Source of the DNA: Microbacterium sp. | Lineage (GTDB): Bacteria; Actinomycetota; Actinomycetes; Actinomycetales; Microbacteriaceae | Direction: 5' to 3' | DNA: 8,762 bases | NCBI GenBank assembly: GCA_029267645.1 | Contig: JAJUIM010000066.1 | Span: forward strand, 1 to 8,762 | Part shown: piece after piece, positions 1 through 6,593 of the stretch | How the letters are laid out: every line of letters begins with the position of its first letter | Position numbering within the stretch: the first letter of the stretch is position 1 | The notes under the pieces: generated by a model | Seen by the model: the letters and a program-made list of their open reading frames with translations, nothing else | What the model was told of the DNA's origin: nothing | Databases searched by the model: none | Position numbers and translations under genes: made by a program

Positions 1-23
1 ACGGCGCGCCGCGCGCAACCCGA

Positions 24-29
24 TAGCGT
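24..29 (+). promoter_or_regulatory. Candidate -10 box upstream of the GGT-like gene
   Basis: The hexamer TAGCGT fits the TAnnnT pattern seen at the other promoters in this window. If it is a real -10 element, transcription would start near base 36, so the GTG at 28 could not be the start codon and the ATG at 94 would be, with a leader of roughly 58 nt. No convincing -35 hexamer can be seen because the window begins only 23 bases upstream. The evidence is motif resemblance alone. Confidence 0.2.
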
Positions 30-93
30 GGAGGCGACGACCGATCGCGCCGCGGCGACCGCGGCGCCCGAACAGGACCGGGACCTCTTCGCC

Positions 94-1905
94 ATGACGC
101 GCTCCTTCACGCCGCCGCCCGCACACCTGACTCGCCCCGACCTCGCGGGGCGGCACGGCATGGCGGCCTCGACGCACTGGCTCGCGAGCGCGTCGGCGCA
201 GGCGGTGCTCGAGCGCGGCGGCAACGCGTTCGACGCGGCGGTCGCGGGGGCGTTCGTGCTGCACGTCGTCGAGCCGCACCTCAACGGCCCGGGCGGCGAC
301 ATGACCGCGGTCTTCGCGCCCGCCGGGGCGAGCGAGGCGACGGTCCTCATGGGCCAGGGGCCCGCGCCGGCGGCCGCGACGATCGAGCGGTTCCGCGCCG
401 AGGGCCTCGACCTCGTGCCCGGGTCCGGCGCCCTCGCGGCCGCCGTGCCGGGCGCCGTCGACGCGTGGCTCCTCCTGCTCCGCGACCACGGCACGTGGAC
501 GCCGGCCGACGTGCTCGCGTACGCGATCGACTACGCCGTCGGTGGGCACCCCGTGCTCGGGCGGGTGGTGACGACGATCGAGGGCGTCGCCGACCTGTTC
601 CGCGAGCACTGGCCCACGTCCGCGGCGCGGTGGATGCCGGGCGGCCGCGCGCCGCGCGAGGGCGAGATCATCCGCGCCGAGTCGTACGGCGCGCTGCTGC
701 GCGAGCTCGTCGCGGCCGGCGAGGGCCTCCCGCGCGAGCGCGCGATCGACGCCGCCCGCGAGCGGTGGCGCGAGCGGGTCGGATCCGCGGTCGAGTCGTT
801 CGTCGCGCGGCCGCACCGGCACGCCGACGGCGCCGACCACGCGGGCGTGCTGACGGCCGACGACGTGCGCGGCTTCGCGGCGTCGTACGAGGAAGCGACG
901 ACGATCGAGTTCCGCGGCCGCACGATCGCGAAGACGGGGCCGTGGGGCCAGGGGCCCGTGCTGCTGCAGGCGCTGCGGATCCTCGAGGGGTTCGACGACG
1001 CGTCGCTCGACCCGCAGACCGAGGTCGGCGCGCACACGATCCTCGAGGCGCTCAAGCTCGCGCTCGCCGACCGCGACGCCTGGTACGGCGAGGACGTGGA
1101 TCCGGAGGTGCTCGCGCACCTGCTCTCGCCCGAGTACGGCGCGCAGCGCCGCGTGCTCATCGGGGAGCGCGCATCGTACGAGGTGCGGCCGGGATCCGTG
1201 CCGGGACATGCCGCGCCGCCCGCGCCCGTGCTCCGCGCGCAGCGAGCCGCCGACGCGAGCGCGGGCGAGCCGACCGTGCCGAACGCCGAGCTCGAGACCG
1301 ATGCCGACGGCCGCACGCGCGGCGACACGTGCCACATCGACGTCGTCGACAGGTGGGGCAACATCGTCTCGGCGACGCCGTCGGGCGGGTGGCTGCAGTC
1401 GTCGCCCGAGATCCCCGAGCTCGGCTTCTGCCTCGGCACGCGCCTGCAGATGACGTGGCTCGACGAGGCGTCGCCGTCGCGGCTGCGCCCGGGCAGGCGG
1501 CCGCGCACGACCCTCACGCCCACGCTCGTGCTCGACGGGGGCGCGCCCGTCATGGCGCTCGGCTCGCCGGGTGGCGACCAGCAGGATCAGTGGCAGCTGC
1601 TGTTCCTCCTGCGCGTGCTCGTGGGCGGCTACACGCCGCAGCAGGCGATCGACGCGCCCGCCTTCCACACGACGTCGATGCCTGGATCCTTCTGGCCGCG
1701 CACGGGCACTCCGGGCGGCGCCGTCGTCGAGGATCGGCTGGGCGACGAGGTCATCGCGGGCCTCGAGCGCCGCGGGCACGTCGTGACCCGGGCGGGGGAC
1801 TGGGCGCTCGGCCGCCTCTCGGCCGTGACGCGGGATCCAGGGACGGGCCTGCTCGGCGCGGCCGCGAACCCGCGCGGCGCGCAGGGGTACGCCGTCGGTC
1901 GCTGA
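94..1905 (+). CDS. Gamma-glutamyltransferase-family Ntn hydrolase, substrate unknown
   Basis: This 603-residue protein has the architecture of the gamma-glutamyltransferase (GGT) proenzymes, which cut themselves to expose an N-terminal Thr nucleophile. Visible landmarks are an N-terminal GMAASTHWLAS segment, RGGNAFDAAVAG (about residues 41-52), the predicted nucleophile Thr412 in GDTCHIDVVDRWGN, and GSPGGD (490-495), which matches the family's oxyanion-hole glycines. Cleavage before Thr412 would give subunits of about 411 and 192 residues. There is no signal peptide, so it should be cytoplasmic, unlike classical periplasmic or secreted GGT. Residues that hold the gamma-glutamyl group in E. 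coli GGT look replaced: the Arg of DFRE-AP lies in a GQGPAP segment, the Ser-Ser of RPLSSM is Thr-Thr (RPRTTL), and the Asn and Asp contacts are not conserved. A different amide substrate is therefore likely; relatives outside true GGTs include acylases and an oxamate amidohydrolase. The ATG at 94 is preferred because family similarity begins just after it; an in-frame GTG at 28 would add 22 low-complexity residues. Neither start has a good Shine-Dalgarno sequence. Confidence 0.85.
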   Translation: MTRSFTPPPAHLTRPDLAGRHGMAASTHWLASASAQAVLERGGNAFDAAVAGAFVLHVVEPHLNGPGGDMTAVFAPAGASEATVLMGQGPAPAAATIERFRAEGLDLVPGSGALAAAVPGAVDAWLLLLRDHGTWTPADVLAYAIDYAVGGHPVLGRVVTTIEGVADLFREHWPTSAARWMPGGRAPREGEIIRAESYGALLRELVAAGEGLPRERAIDAARERWRERVGSAVESFVARPHRHADGADHAGVLTADDVRGFAASYEEATTIEFRGRTIAKTGPWGQGPVLLQALRILEGFDDASLDPQTEVGAHTILEALKLALADRDAWYGEDVDPEVLAHLLSPEYGAQRRVLIGERASYEVRPGSVPGHAAPPAPVLRAQRAADASAGEPTVPNAELETDADGRTRGDTCHIDVVDRWGNIVSATPSGGWLQSSPEIPELGFCLGTRLQMTWLDEASPSRLRPGRRPRTTLTPTLVLDGGAPVMALGSPGGDQQDQWQLLFLLRVLVGGYTPQQAIDAPAFHTTSMPGSFWPRTGTPGGAVVEDRLGDEVIAGLERRGHVVTRAGDWALGRLSAVTRDPGTGLLGAAANPRGAQGYAVGR

Positions 1906-1929
1906 CGGCGCCGCCCCAGCGGGCCGCGC

Positions 1930-1944
1930 TACGCTCGCACCTCG
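1930..1944 (+). promoter_or_regulatory. Promoter -10 box for a leaderless pseudouridine synthase mRNA
   Basis: TACGCT at 1930-1935 is followed by an 8-nt spacer and then the GTG at 1944, so transcription would begin at or next to the start codon. There is no purine-rich ribosome binding sequence before the GTG, which fits leaderless translation. The 13-mer GCGCTACGCTCGC around the box (1926-1938) recurs exactly at 7300-7312, the promoter of the thiamine operon. No clear -35 hexamer is present. Confidence 0.5.
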
Positions 1945-2963
1945 TGGCGCGCTTCGGCAAGAGGATCCTCCCGCCCCGTGACGGGATCACGGCCGCGCGC
2001 CTGCGTGCGCCCGGCGGAACCCAGACGCACGCCGCCCGCGATCAGCCCGTGCCGGCGACGATCCGCGCCTGGCTCGCCGACGTCATCATCCCGACGACGC
2101 TGGGGCGCGAGCAGGCGTTCGGCGATGCGCCCCTCGTGCCCGAGTACTTCACGGGGCCGGGCGAGCTCACGGGTCAGGACGGCTCGCGCGTCGCGCTCGA
2201 CGACCCCGTGCGCCCCGGCGGCTTCTACTTCTTCCACAAGCCGATCCCGTACGAGGATCGCGTGCCGTTCGAGATCCGCGTCGTCCACGAGGACGACGAC
2301 CTGCTCGTCGTCGACAAGCCGCACTTCCTCGCCTCGACGCCCAACGGCGTCTTCGTGCGCGAGTGCGTCGTCACGCGCCTGCGCGTCGAGCGCGGCGAGG
2401 ACGACCTCGTCGCGATTCACCGGCTCGACCGCGTGACGGGCGGGCTGCTCGCCCTCTCGCGCAGGCCCGCCACGCGCGGTGCGTACCAGGTGCTGTTCCA
2501 GCGGCGCGGCATCGAGAAGCAGTACCGGGCGCTCGCGTGGCTGCCGGAGGGATGGTCCGAGGGCGACCCGCTGCCGCTCGGGCTCGAGACCGGCGAGCCC
2601 CGCGACAGGCGCTCGCGCCTGCGCAAGATCGACGGCGAGCGGCCCGTGCGCGAGGTCGAGGGGGAGCCCAACGCGCACACGACGATCCGGCTGCTGCGCA
2701 CGTTCGTCCACGCGGGGCGGGCGGCAGGCGAATTCGAGCTGACGCCCCACACGGGCAAGACGCATCAGCTGCGCGTGCACATGAACGGCCTCGGCATGCC
2801 GCTGCTCGGCGACCCCGTGTACCCGGTCGACGTCGATCCCGATCCGTACGACTTCACGCACACGCTGCAGCTGCTCGCCGAGCGCCTCGCGTTCGCGGAT
2901 CCCTTCGCGGGCGAGCGCCGCGAGTTCCGCACGCGCATGGCGCTGGATCCCTCCCGCGCGTAG
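1944..2963 (+). CDS. RluA-family RNA pseudouridine synthase
   Basis: The 339-residue product converts specific uridines in rRNA or tRNA to pseudouridine; the target base cannot be told from sequence. The catalytic motif is HRLDRVTGG (residues 159-167) with catalytic Asp162, a slight variant of the family's HRLDxxTSG. Other landmarks are LLVVDKPHFLAS before it, KQYRALAW after it, and the C-terminal KTHQLRVHMNGLGMPLLGDP beginning at Lys272. No S4 RNA-binding domain precedes the catalytic domain; instead there is a roughly 90-residue N-terminal part beginning with a PPRDGITAARLRAPGG segment, as in a common actinobacterial subgroup. The reading frame stays open far upstream inside the preceding gene, but that part is Arg/Ala-rich shadow sequence. 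The GTG at 1944 is chosen because a -10 box lies 8 nt before it and homologous sequence begins here. It lies 38 nt after the GGT-like gene, probably with its own promoter. Confidence 0.9.
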   Translation: MARFGKRILPPRDGITAARLRAPGGTQTHAARDQPVPATIRAWLADVIIPTTLGREQAFGDAPLVPEYFTGPGELTGQDGSRVALDDPVRPGGFYFFHKPIPYEDRVPFEIRVVHEDDDLLVVDKPHFLASTPNGVFVRECVVTRLRVERGEDDLVAIHRLDRVTGGLLALSRRPATRGAYQVLFQRRGIEKQYRALAWLPEGWSEGDPLPLGLETGEPRDRRSRLRKIDGERPVREVEGEPNAHTTIRLLRTFVHAGRAAGEFELTPHTGKTHQLRVHMNGLGMPLLGDPVYPVDVDPDPYDFTHTLQLLAERLAFADPFAGERREFRTRMALDPSRA

Positions 2964-3004
2964 CGGAAGGAGCCGCCGCCCATTCGGGCGACGGCTCCTT
3001 CCGC
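2963..3004. terminator. Bidirectional hairpin between convergent genes
   Basis: A perfect 13-bp stem is formed by GCGGAAGGAGCCG (2963-2975) and its complement (2992-3004). After one C/A mismatch it continues with CGCCC (2977-2981) pairing GGGCG (2986-2990) around an ATTC loop. It begins at the last base of the pseudouridine synthase stop codon and ends 10 nt beyond the MFS gene's stop, so it can serve both convergent genes. Neither side has a run of T, as is common for terminators in high-GC actinobacteria. Confidence 0.85.
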
Positions 3005-3014
3005 GGGATCCGCG

Positions 3015-4517
3015 TCAGTGGTGCGCGACGGGAGCGGGCTCCTCGTCGTCCTCCGCGGGCTTGGTGATGAAGAACGCCAGCACGATCGGCACGAGCGCGA
3101 CGATCGCGGCGACGAGGAACGCGACGTGCGTGCCCTGGGCGCCCGCGTGCGCCATGTCGAGGCCGTCGGCCATGCCGCTCGACATGAGCGACGAGTAGAT
3201 CGCGATGAGCAGCGCGGTCGCGGCGGCGCCGGCCACCTGCTGCACCGTGTTGAGCATGGCCGAGCCGTGCGAGTAGTAGCGGCGCTCGAGCGAGCCGAGC
3301 GACGCCGACATGAGCGGGGTCATGGCGCTCGCGAGGCCGAGCGACATCACGATCTGCACGATCACGATCGTCCAGGCCTCGGTCTCGGCGTTCACCATCG
3401 AGTAGAAGAACAGCGAGGCGGCGATGAGGATCGAGCCGGGCAAGAGCAGCGTCTTCGGGCCGCGCGCGTCGTAGATGCGGCCCATGACGGGGCCGAGCAC
3501 GCCCATGAGCACGGCGCCCGGCAGCAGCACGAGGCCCGACATCATCGAGTCGAGGCGCGCGACGTTCTGCAGGTACTGCGGCAGCAGGCCGAAGGTGCCG
3601 AACATCGAGAACGCGACGACCGTCATCGTGATGATGCCCATGACGAAGTTGCGCGAGCGGAACACGCGCAGGTCGAGCAGCGGGCGATCCTGCTTCTGCA
3701 GGGCGATCTGCCGCCAGACGAACAGCGCGAGGAACACGACGCCGACCGCGAGGGCGACGATCGCTGCGGGGCTCATGCCGCCGCTCGTGCCGTCGTGGCT
3801 GCCGAGCTGGCTGAGGCCGTACACGAGGCCGCCGAAGCCGAGCGCCGAGGCGACGATCGAGGCGACGTCGACGGGCGCGTGGCTCGTCTCGCCGAGGTTC
3901 GTCATCCAGATCGCGCCGAGCACGAGCGCGACGATCGCGATCGGCAGGATGATGCCGAACAGCCAGCGCCACGACGCGATCTCGAGGATCATGCCCGACA
4001 GCGTCGGGCCGATCGCGGGACCGAACGAGATGACGAGGCCGACGCGGCCCATGAAGCGGCCGCGGGACCGCGACGGCACGACGTTCATGATGGTCGTCAT
4101 GAGCAGCGGCATCATGATGCCGGTTCCGGCGGCCTGCACGATGCGGCCCACGAGGAGCAGCGTGAAGCCGGGCGCGACGAGCGCGACCGCCGTGCCGACG
4201 GAGAACGCCGTCATCGCGGCGAGGAAGACCTGGCGGGTCGTGAAGCGCTGGATGAGGAAGCCGGTCGTCGGGATGACGACGGCCATCGTGAGCATGAACC
4301 CGCTCGTGAACCACTGGCTCTGCTCGGGAGGAATCCCCAGGTCCTCCTGGAGGTGGGGAATGGCGATCGACATCGTGGTCTCGTTGAGGATCGCGACGAA
4401 TGCCGCGACGAGGAGAAGCCAGATCACCCGCATGCCTCGAGGGTCGATCGTCGGCACGGCGTGCGTGTGCGGGGCGCGCACGCTTCCTGTATCGGTGGTC
4501 GTCAAGAAACGCTCCAT
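3015..4517 (-). CDS. DHA2-family MFS multidrug exporter (14 TM)
   Basis: The 500-residue membrane protein should be a proton-driven drug or metabolite exporter of the DHA2 (EmrB/LmrB-like) type. Fourteen hydrophobic segments can be counted, beginning with RVIWLLLVAAFVAILNETTM (about residues 30-49) and ending with FLVAAIVALVPIVLAFFIT near the C-terminus. The fifth helix carries SFGPAIGPTLSG, the antiporter motif C region; SRGRFMGRVG lies just before it. The tail is acidic and ends in His-His. The substrate cannot be predicted. The ATG at 4517 is preferred: it leaves a short cytoplasmic N-terminus of about 28 residues before the first helix and lies downstream of the candidate promoter at 4580-4585, whereas the in-frame ATG at 4607 would lie upstream of that promoter. 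The Shine-Dalgarno match is weak, and a start at 4433 cannot be excluded. The gene is divergent from an ABC exporter, with 160 bp between them. Confidence 0.88.
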   Translation of the reverse strand: MERFLTTTDTGSVRAPHTHAVPTIDPRGMRVIWLLLVAAFVAILNETTMSIAIPHLQEDLGIPPEQSQWFTSGFMLTMAVVIPTTGFLIQRFTTRQVFLAAMTAFSVGTAVALVAPGFTLLLVGRIVQAAGTGIMMPLLMTTIMNVVPSRSRGRFMGRVGLVISFGPAIGPTLSGMILEIASWRWLFGIILPIAIVALVLGAIWMTNLGETSHAPVDVASIVASALGFGGLVYGLSQLGSHDGTSGGMSPAAIVALAVGVVFLALFVWRQIALQKQDRPLLDLRVFRSRNFVMGIITMTVVAFSMFGTFGLLPQYLQNVARLDSMMSGLVLLPGAVLMGVLGPVMGRIYDARGPKTLLLPGSILIAASLFFYSMVNAETEAWTIVIVQIVMSLGLASAMTPLMSASLGSLERRYYSHGSAMLNTVQQVAGAAATALLIAIYSSLMSSGMADGLDMAHAGAQGTHVAFLVAAIVALVPIVLAFFITKPAEDDEEPAPVAHH

Positions 4518-4579
4518 CTCGGTGAAGATTGACCGCTCCGGGCCAGGGAGGCGCAGAATCCCTAGCGAGCGGACGTTCC

Positions 4580-4585
4580 AGCTTA
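4580..4585 (-). promoter_or_regulatory. Candidate -10 box of the MFS exporter gene
   Basis: On the minus strand this reads TAAGCT, matching the TAnnnT pattern of the other boxes here. Transcription would begin near 4572-4574, giving a leader of about 55 nt before the ATG at 4517. Its expected -35 region (about 4603-4608) overlaps one arm of the inverted repeat at 4606-4626. Support is motif and position only. Confidence 0.35.
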
Positions 4586-4605
4586 ACGGCGGGGCGGTGC
4601 TGCGC

Positions 4606-4626
4606 ATTCCCGCGCAGACCGGGAAT
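4606..4626. promoter_or_regulatory. Inverted repeat, candidate operator between divergent exporters
   Basis: Perfect 7-bp arms ATTCCCG (4606-4612) and CGGGAAT (4620-4626) flank a 7-nt spacer. It lies between the two exporter promoters: it overlaps the expected -35 region of the MFS gene and ends 39 bp before the -10 box of the ABC gene. The geometry suits a dimeric repressor such as a TetR- or MarR-type drug sensor, but no such regulator gene is in the window. A terminator role is unlikely because it lies upstream of both candidate transcription starts. Confidence 0.45.
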
Positions 4627-4665
4627 TCACCCGTTCGTCACAATCCGACGGCCCCGCGGCGAACC

Positions 4666-4671
4666 TATGCT
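4666..4671 (+). promoter_or_regulatory. Promoter -10 box of the ABC exporter gene
   Basis: TATGCT is the best -10 match in the window. Six nt separate it from the GTG at 4678, which would place transcription start on that codon. The same 6-nt spacing is seen at the NUDIX gene. The GGAG at 4675-4678 could alternatively serve as a Shine-Dalgarno sequence for the ATG at 4684, but only if transcription starts upstream of it; the two readings exclude each other. Confidence 0.5.
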
Positions 4672-4677
4672 CGTGGA

Positions 4678-6573
4678 GTGAGCATGGGACGACCGATGGG
4701 CGCGGGGCGCGGAGCGCGCCCGATCGACGAGGCCGCGCAGCGGCGACGGAACGCCGAGGCGCCGCGCGTGCCCGACCTCGGGCGGCGCGTCGTGCGGCTG
4801 TTCGCGCCGTATCGCGGGCGGATCGCGCTCACGGCACTGCTCGTCGTCGTGGGCGCTGGCCTCGGCGTCGTTCCGCCGCTCGTGATCCAGCGCGTCTTCG
4901 ACGAGGCGCTCTTCCCCGCGTCGGGCGGCGTGCAGCTCGGCCTGCTCGCGGGCCTCGTCGTCCTCATGATCGCGCTGTACGTCGCGGCAGCGCTCGTGCA
5001 GATCGTGCAGACCTGGCTGACGTCGAGCGTCGGCAACCGCGTGACGGGCGACCTGCGCATCCGCATGTTCGACCACCTGCAGTCGATGGAGCTCGGCTTC
5101 TTCACGCGCACGAAGACGGGCGTGATCCAGTCGCGCCTGCAGAACGACGTCGGCGGCGTCTCGGGCGTGCTCACGAGCACCGTCACGAGCATCCTCGGCA
5201 ACACGGTCACGGTCATCGCCTCGGTCGTCGCGATGGCGCTCATCGACTGGCGGCTGACGCTCATCGCGCTCGTCATCATGCCGCCCCTCATCGTCGTGCA
5301 GCGGCGCGTCGGCCAGGTGCGCGCCCGCATCGCCTCGGAGACGCAGCAGTCGCTGTCGGAGCTGACGGCGATCACGCAGGAGACGCTGAGCGTGTCGGGG
5401 ATCCTGCTGTCGAAGTCGTTCAACCGGCAGCGGGCCGAGTCGGAGCGCTACGCCGAGGAGAACGCGAACCAGATCCGCCTGCAGGTGCGCCAGACGATGA
5501 GCGGCCAGGGCTTCTTCGCGGTCGTCAGCGTGCTCATGTCGTCGGTGCCCGCCGTCATCTACCTCGCGGCCGGCTTCCTCATCGCGGGCGACGTCGGATC
5601 CATCACGGCCGGCGCGATCGTCGCGTTCACGACCGTGCAGGCGCGGCTCACGATGCCGCTCGTGAGCCTCATGCGCGTCGCCCTCGAGGTGCAGACCTCG
5701 GCCGCGCTGTTCGCGCGCATCTTCGAGTACCTCGACCTGCGACCCGCGATCGCGAACCGCCCGGGCGCGCTCAGCGTCGAGGACGCGCCGGGACCGCTCG
5801 GGCGCATCGAGTTCCGCGACGTGACCTTCCGCTATCCCGACGCGGCGGACGACACGGCGCCGACGCTCGACGGCGTCTCGTTCGCGGCGGAGCCCGGCCA
5901 GCACGTCGCGTTCGTGGGGCCGAGCGGCGCGGGCAAGACGACCGTGCTGTACCTCACGCCGCGCATGTACGAGGCCTCGAGCGGGCAGGTGCTCTTCTCG
6001 GGCGCCGACGTGCGCGACCTCGACGCGAGCTCGATCATCGACCACGTCGGCATCGTGAGCCAGGAGACCTACCTCTTCCACGCGACGATCCGCGACAACC
6101 TGCGCTACGCCAAGCCAGACGCGACCGACGAGGAGATCGAGCGCGCCTGCCGCCGCGCGAACATCCACGACAAGATCGCGAGCTTCGATCAGGGCTACGA
6201 CACGGTCGTCGGCGAGCGCGGCTACCGACTCTCCGGCGGCGAGAAGCAGCGGATCGCGATCGCGCGCGTGCTGCTCAAGGATCCGCCCGTGCTGCTGCTC
6301 GACGAGGCGACGAGCGCGCTCGACACCGTGAGCGAGCGCGTCGTGCAGGAGGCGATCGACTCGGCGGCGCACGGCCGCACGACCGTGACGATCGCCCACC
6401 GCCTGTCGACCGTCATCGACGCCGACGTGATCCACGTGATCGAGGACGGGCGCATCGTCGAGTCGGGTTCGCACGACGAGCTCGTGGCGCGCGGCGGCCT
6501 GTACGCGCGGCTCGCGGCCGAGCAGCTGCAGGCCGCGCTCGGCCCCCAGCCGGGGGAGGAGCCTGGCCGCTAG
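4678..6573 (+). CDS. ABC-type half-exporter (membrane domain fused to ATPase)
   Basis: This 631-residue protein is a type IV ABC exporter half-transporter that should work as a dimer in the cytoplasmic membrane, driving lipid, drug or peptide export. After a basic cytoplasmic N-terminus, the membrane domain (about residues 40-340) begins with IALTALLVVVGAGLGVVPPL and includes IDWRLTLIALVIMPPLIVV. The nucleotide-binding domain is complete: Walker A GPSGAGKT (414-421), Q-loop Gln462 in SQETYLF, signature LSGGEKQR (518-525), Walker B VLLLDEATSALD with Asp542-Glu543, and H-loop His574 in IAHRLST. All catalytic residues are present, so an active ATPase is expected. The GTG at 4678 is chosen from the leaderless promoter spacing; the ATG at 4684 differs by only two residues. 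No second half-transporter is adjacent, suggesting a homodimer. The divergent partner is an MFS exporter. The substrate is unknown. Confidence 0.9.
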   Translation: MSMGRPMGAGRGARPIDEAAQRRRNAEAPRVPDLGRRVVRLFAPYRGRIALTALLVVVGAGLGVVPPLVIQRVFDEALFPASGGVQLGLLAGLVVLMIALYVAAALVQIVQTWLTSSVGNRVTGDLRIRMFDHLQSMELGFFTRTKTGVIQSRLQNDVGGVSGVLTSTVTSILGNTVTVIASVVAMALIDWRLTLIALVIMPPLIVVQRRVGQVRARIASETQQSLSELTAITQETLSVSGILLSKSFNRQRAESERYAEENANQIRLQVRQTMSGQGFFAVVSVLMSSVPAVIYLAAGFLIAGDVGSITAGAIVAFTTVQARLTMPLVSLMRVALEVQTSAALFARIFEYLDLRPAIANRPGALSVEDAPGPLGRIEFRDVTFRYPDAADDTAPTLDGVSFAAEPGQHVAFVGPSGAGKTTVLYLTPRMYEASSGQVLFSGADVRDLDASSIIDHVGIVSQETYLFHATIRDNLRYAKPDATDEEIERACRRANIHDKIASFDQGYDTVVGERGYRLSGGEKQRIAIARVLLKDPPVLLLDEATSALDTVSERVVQEAIDSAAHGRTTVTIAHRLSTVIDADVIHVIEDGRIVESGSHDELVARGGLYARLAAEQLQAALGPQPGEEPGR

Positions 6574-6593
6574 TCGCGCGCGAGCGGGCCGAG
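6538..6593. terminator. Weak candidate structure across the convergent gene ends
   Basis: CTCGGCCC (6538-6545) and GGGCCGAG (6586-6593) are complementary and bracket both stop codons. Inside lies a smaller hairpin, CCCCC (6543-6547) with GGGGG (6552-6556) around AGCC, which would compete with the outer pairing. There is no T run and both structures are partly coding, so this may be no more than GC-rich chance. No better terminator is visible between the two genes. Confidence 0.2.

Noticed and set aside
465..1943. A long open extension in frame upstream of the pseudouridine synthase, which could suggest a fusion protein.
   Set aside because: The segment overlaps the GGT-like gene in another frame, is almost all Arg, Ala and Gly with no domain pattern, and a promoter-like box precedes the proper GTG at 1944.
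3018..4532. A 504-codon open frame on the plus strand, opposite the MFS exporter gene.
   Set aside because: Its translation is Arg/Asp/Glu/His-rich low-complexity sequence, as expected from the antisense of GC-rich hydrophobic codons, while the minus strand encodes a coherent 14-helix transporter.
4518..4607. An alternative MFS start at 4607 adding 30 residues.
   Set aside because: It lies upstream of the candidate promoter at 4580-4585, and the added residues do not resemble the family's N-terminus.
4606..4626. Reading the ATTCCCG/CGGGAAT dyad as a terminator.
   Set aside because: It lies upstream of both divergent transcription start candidates, has a 7-nt spacer and lacks a T run; an operator fits better.
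3475..4677. Open extension upstream of the ABC exporter in its own frame.
   Set aside because: It runs antisense through the MFS gene, has the composition of a shadow frame, and the ABC gene has a well-placed promoter box and start at 4678.
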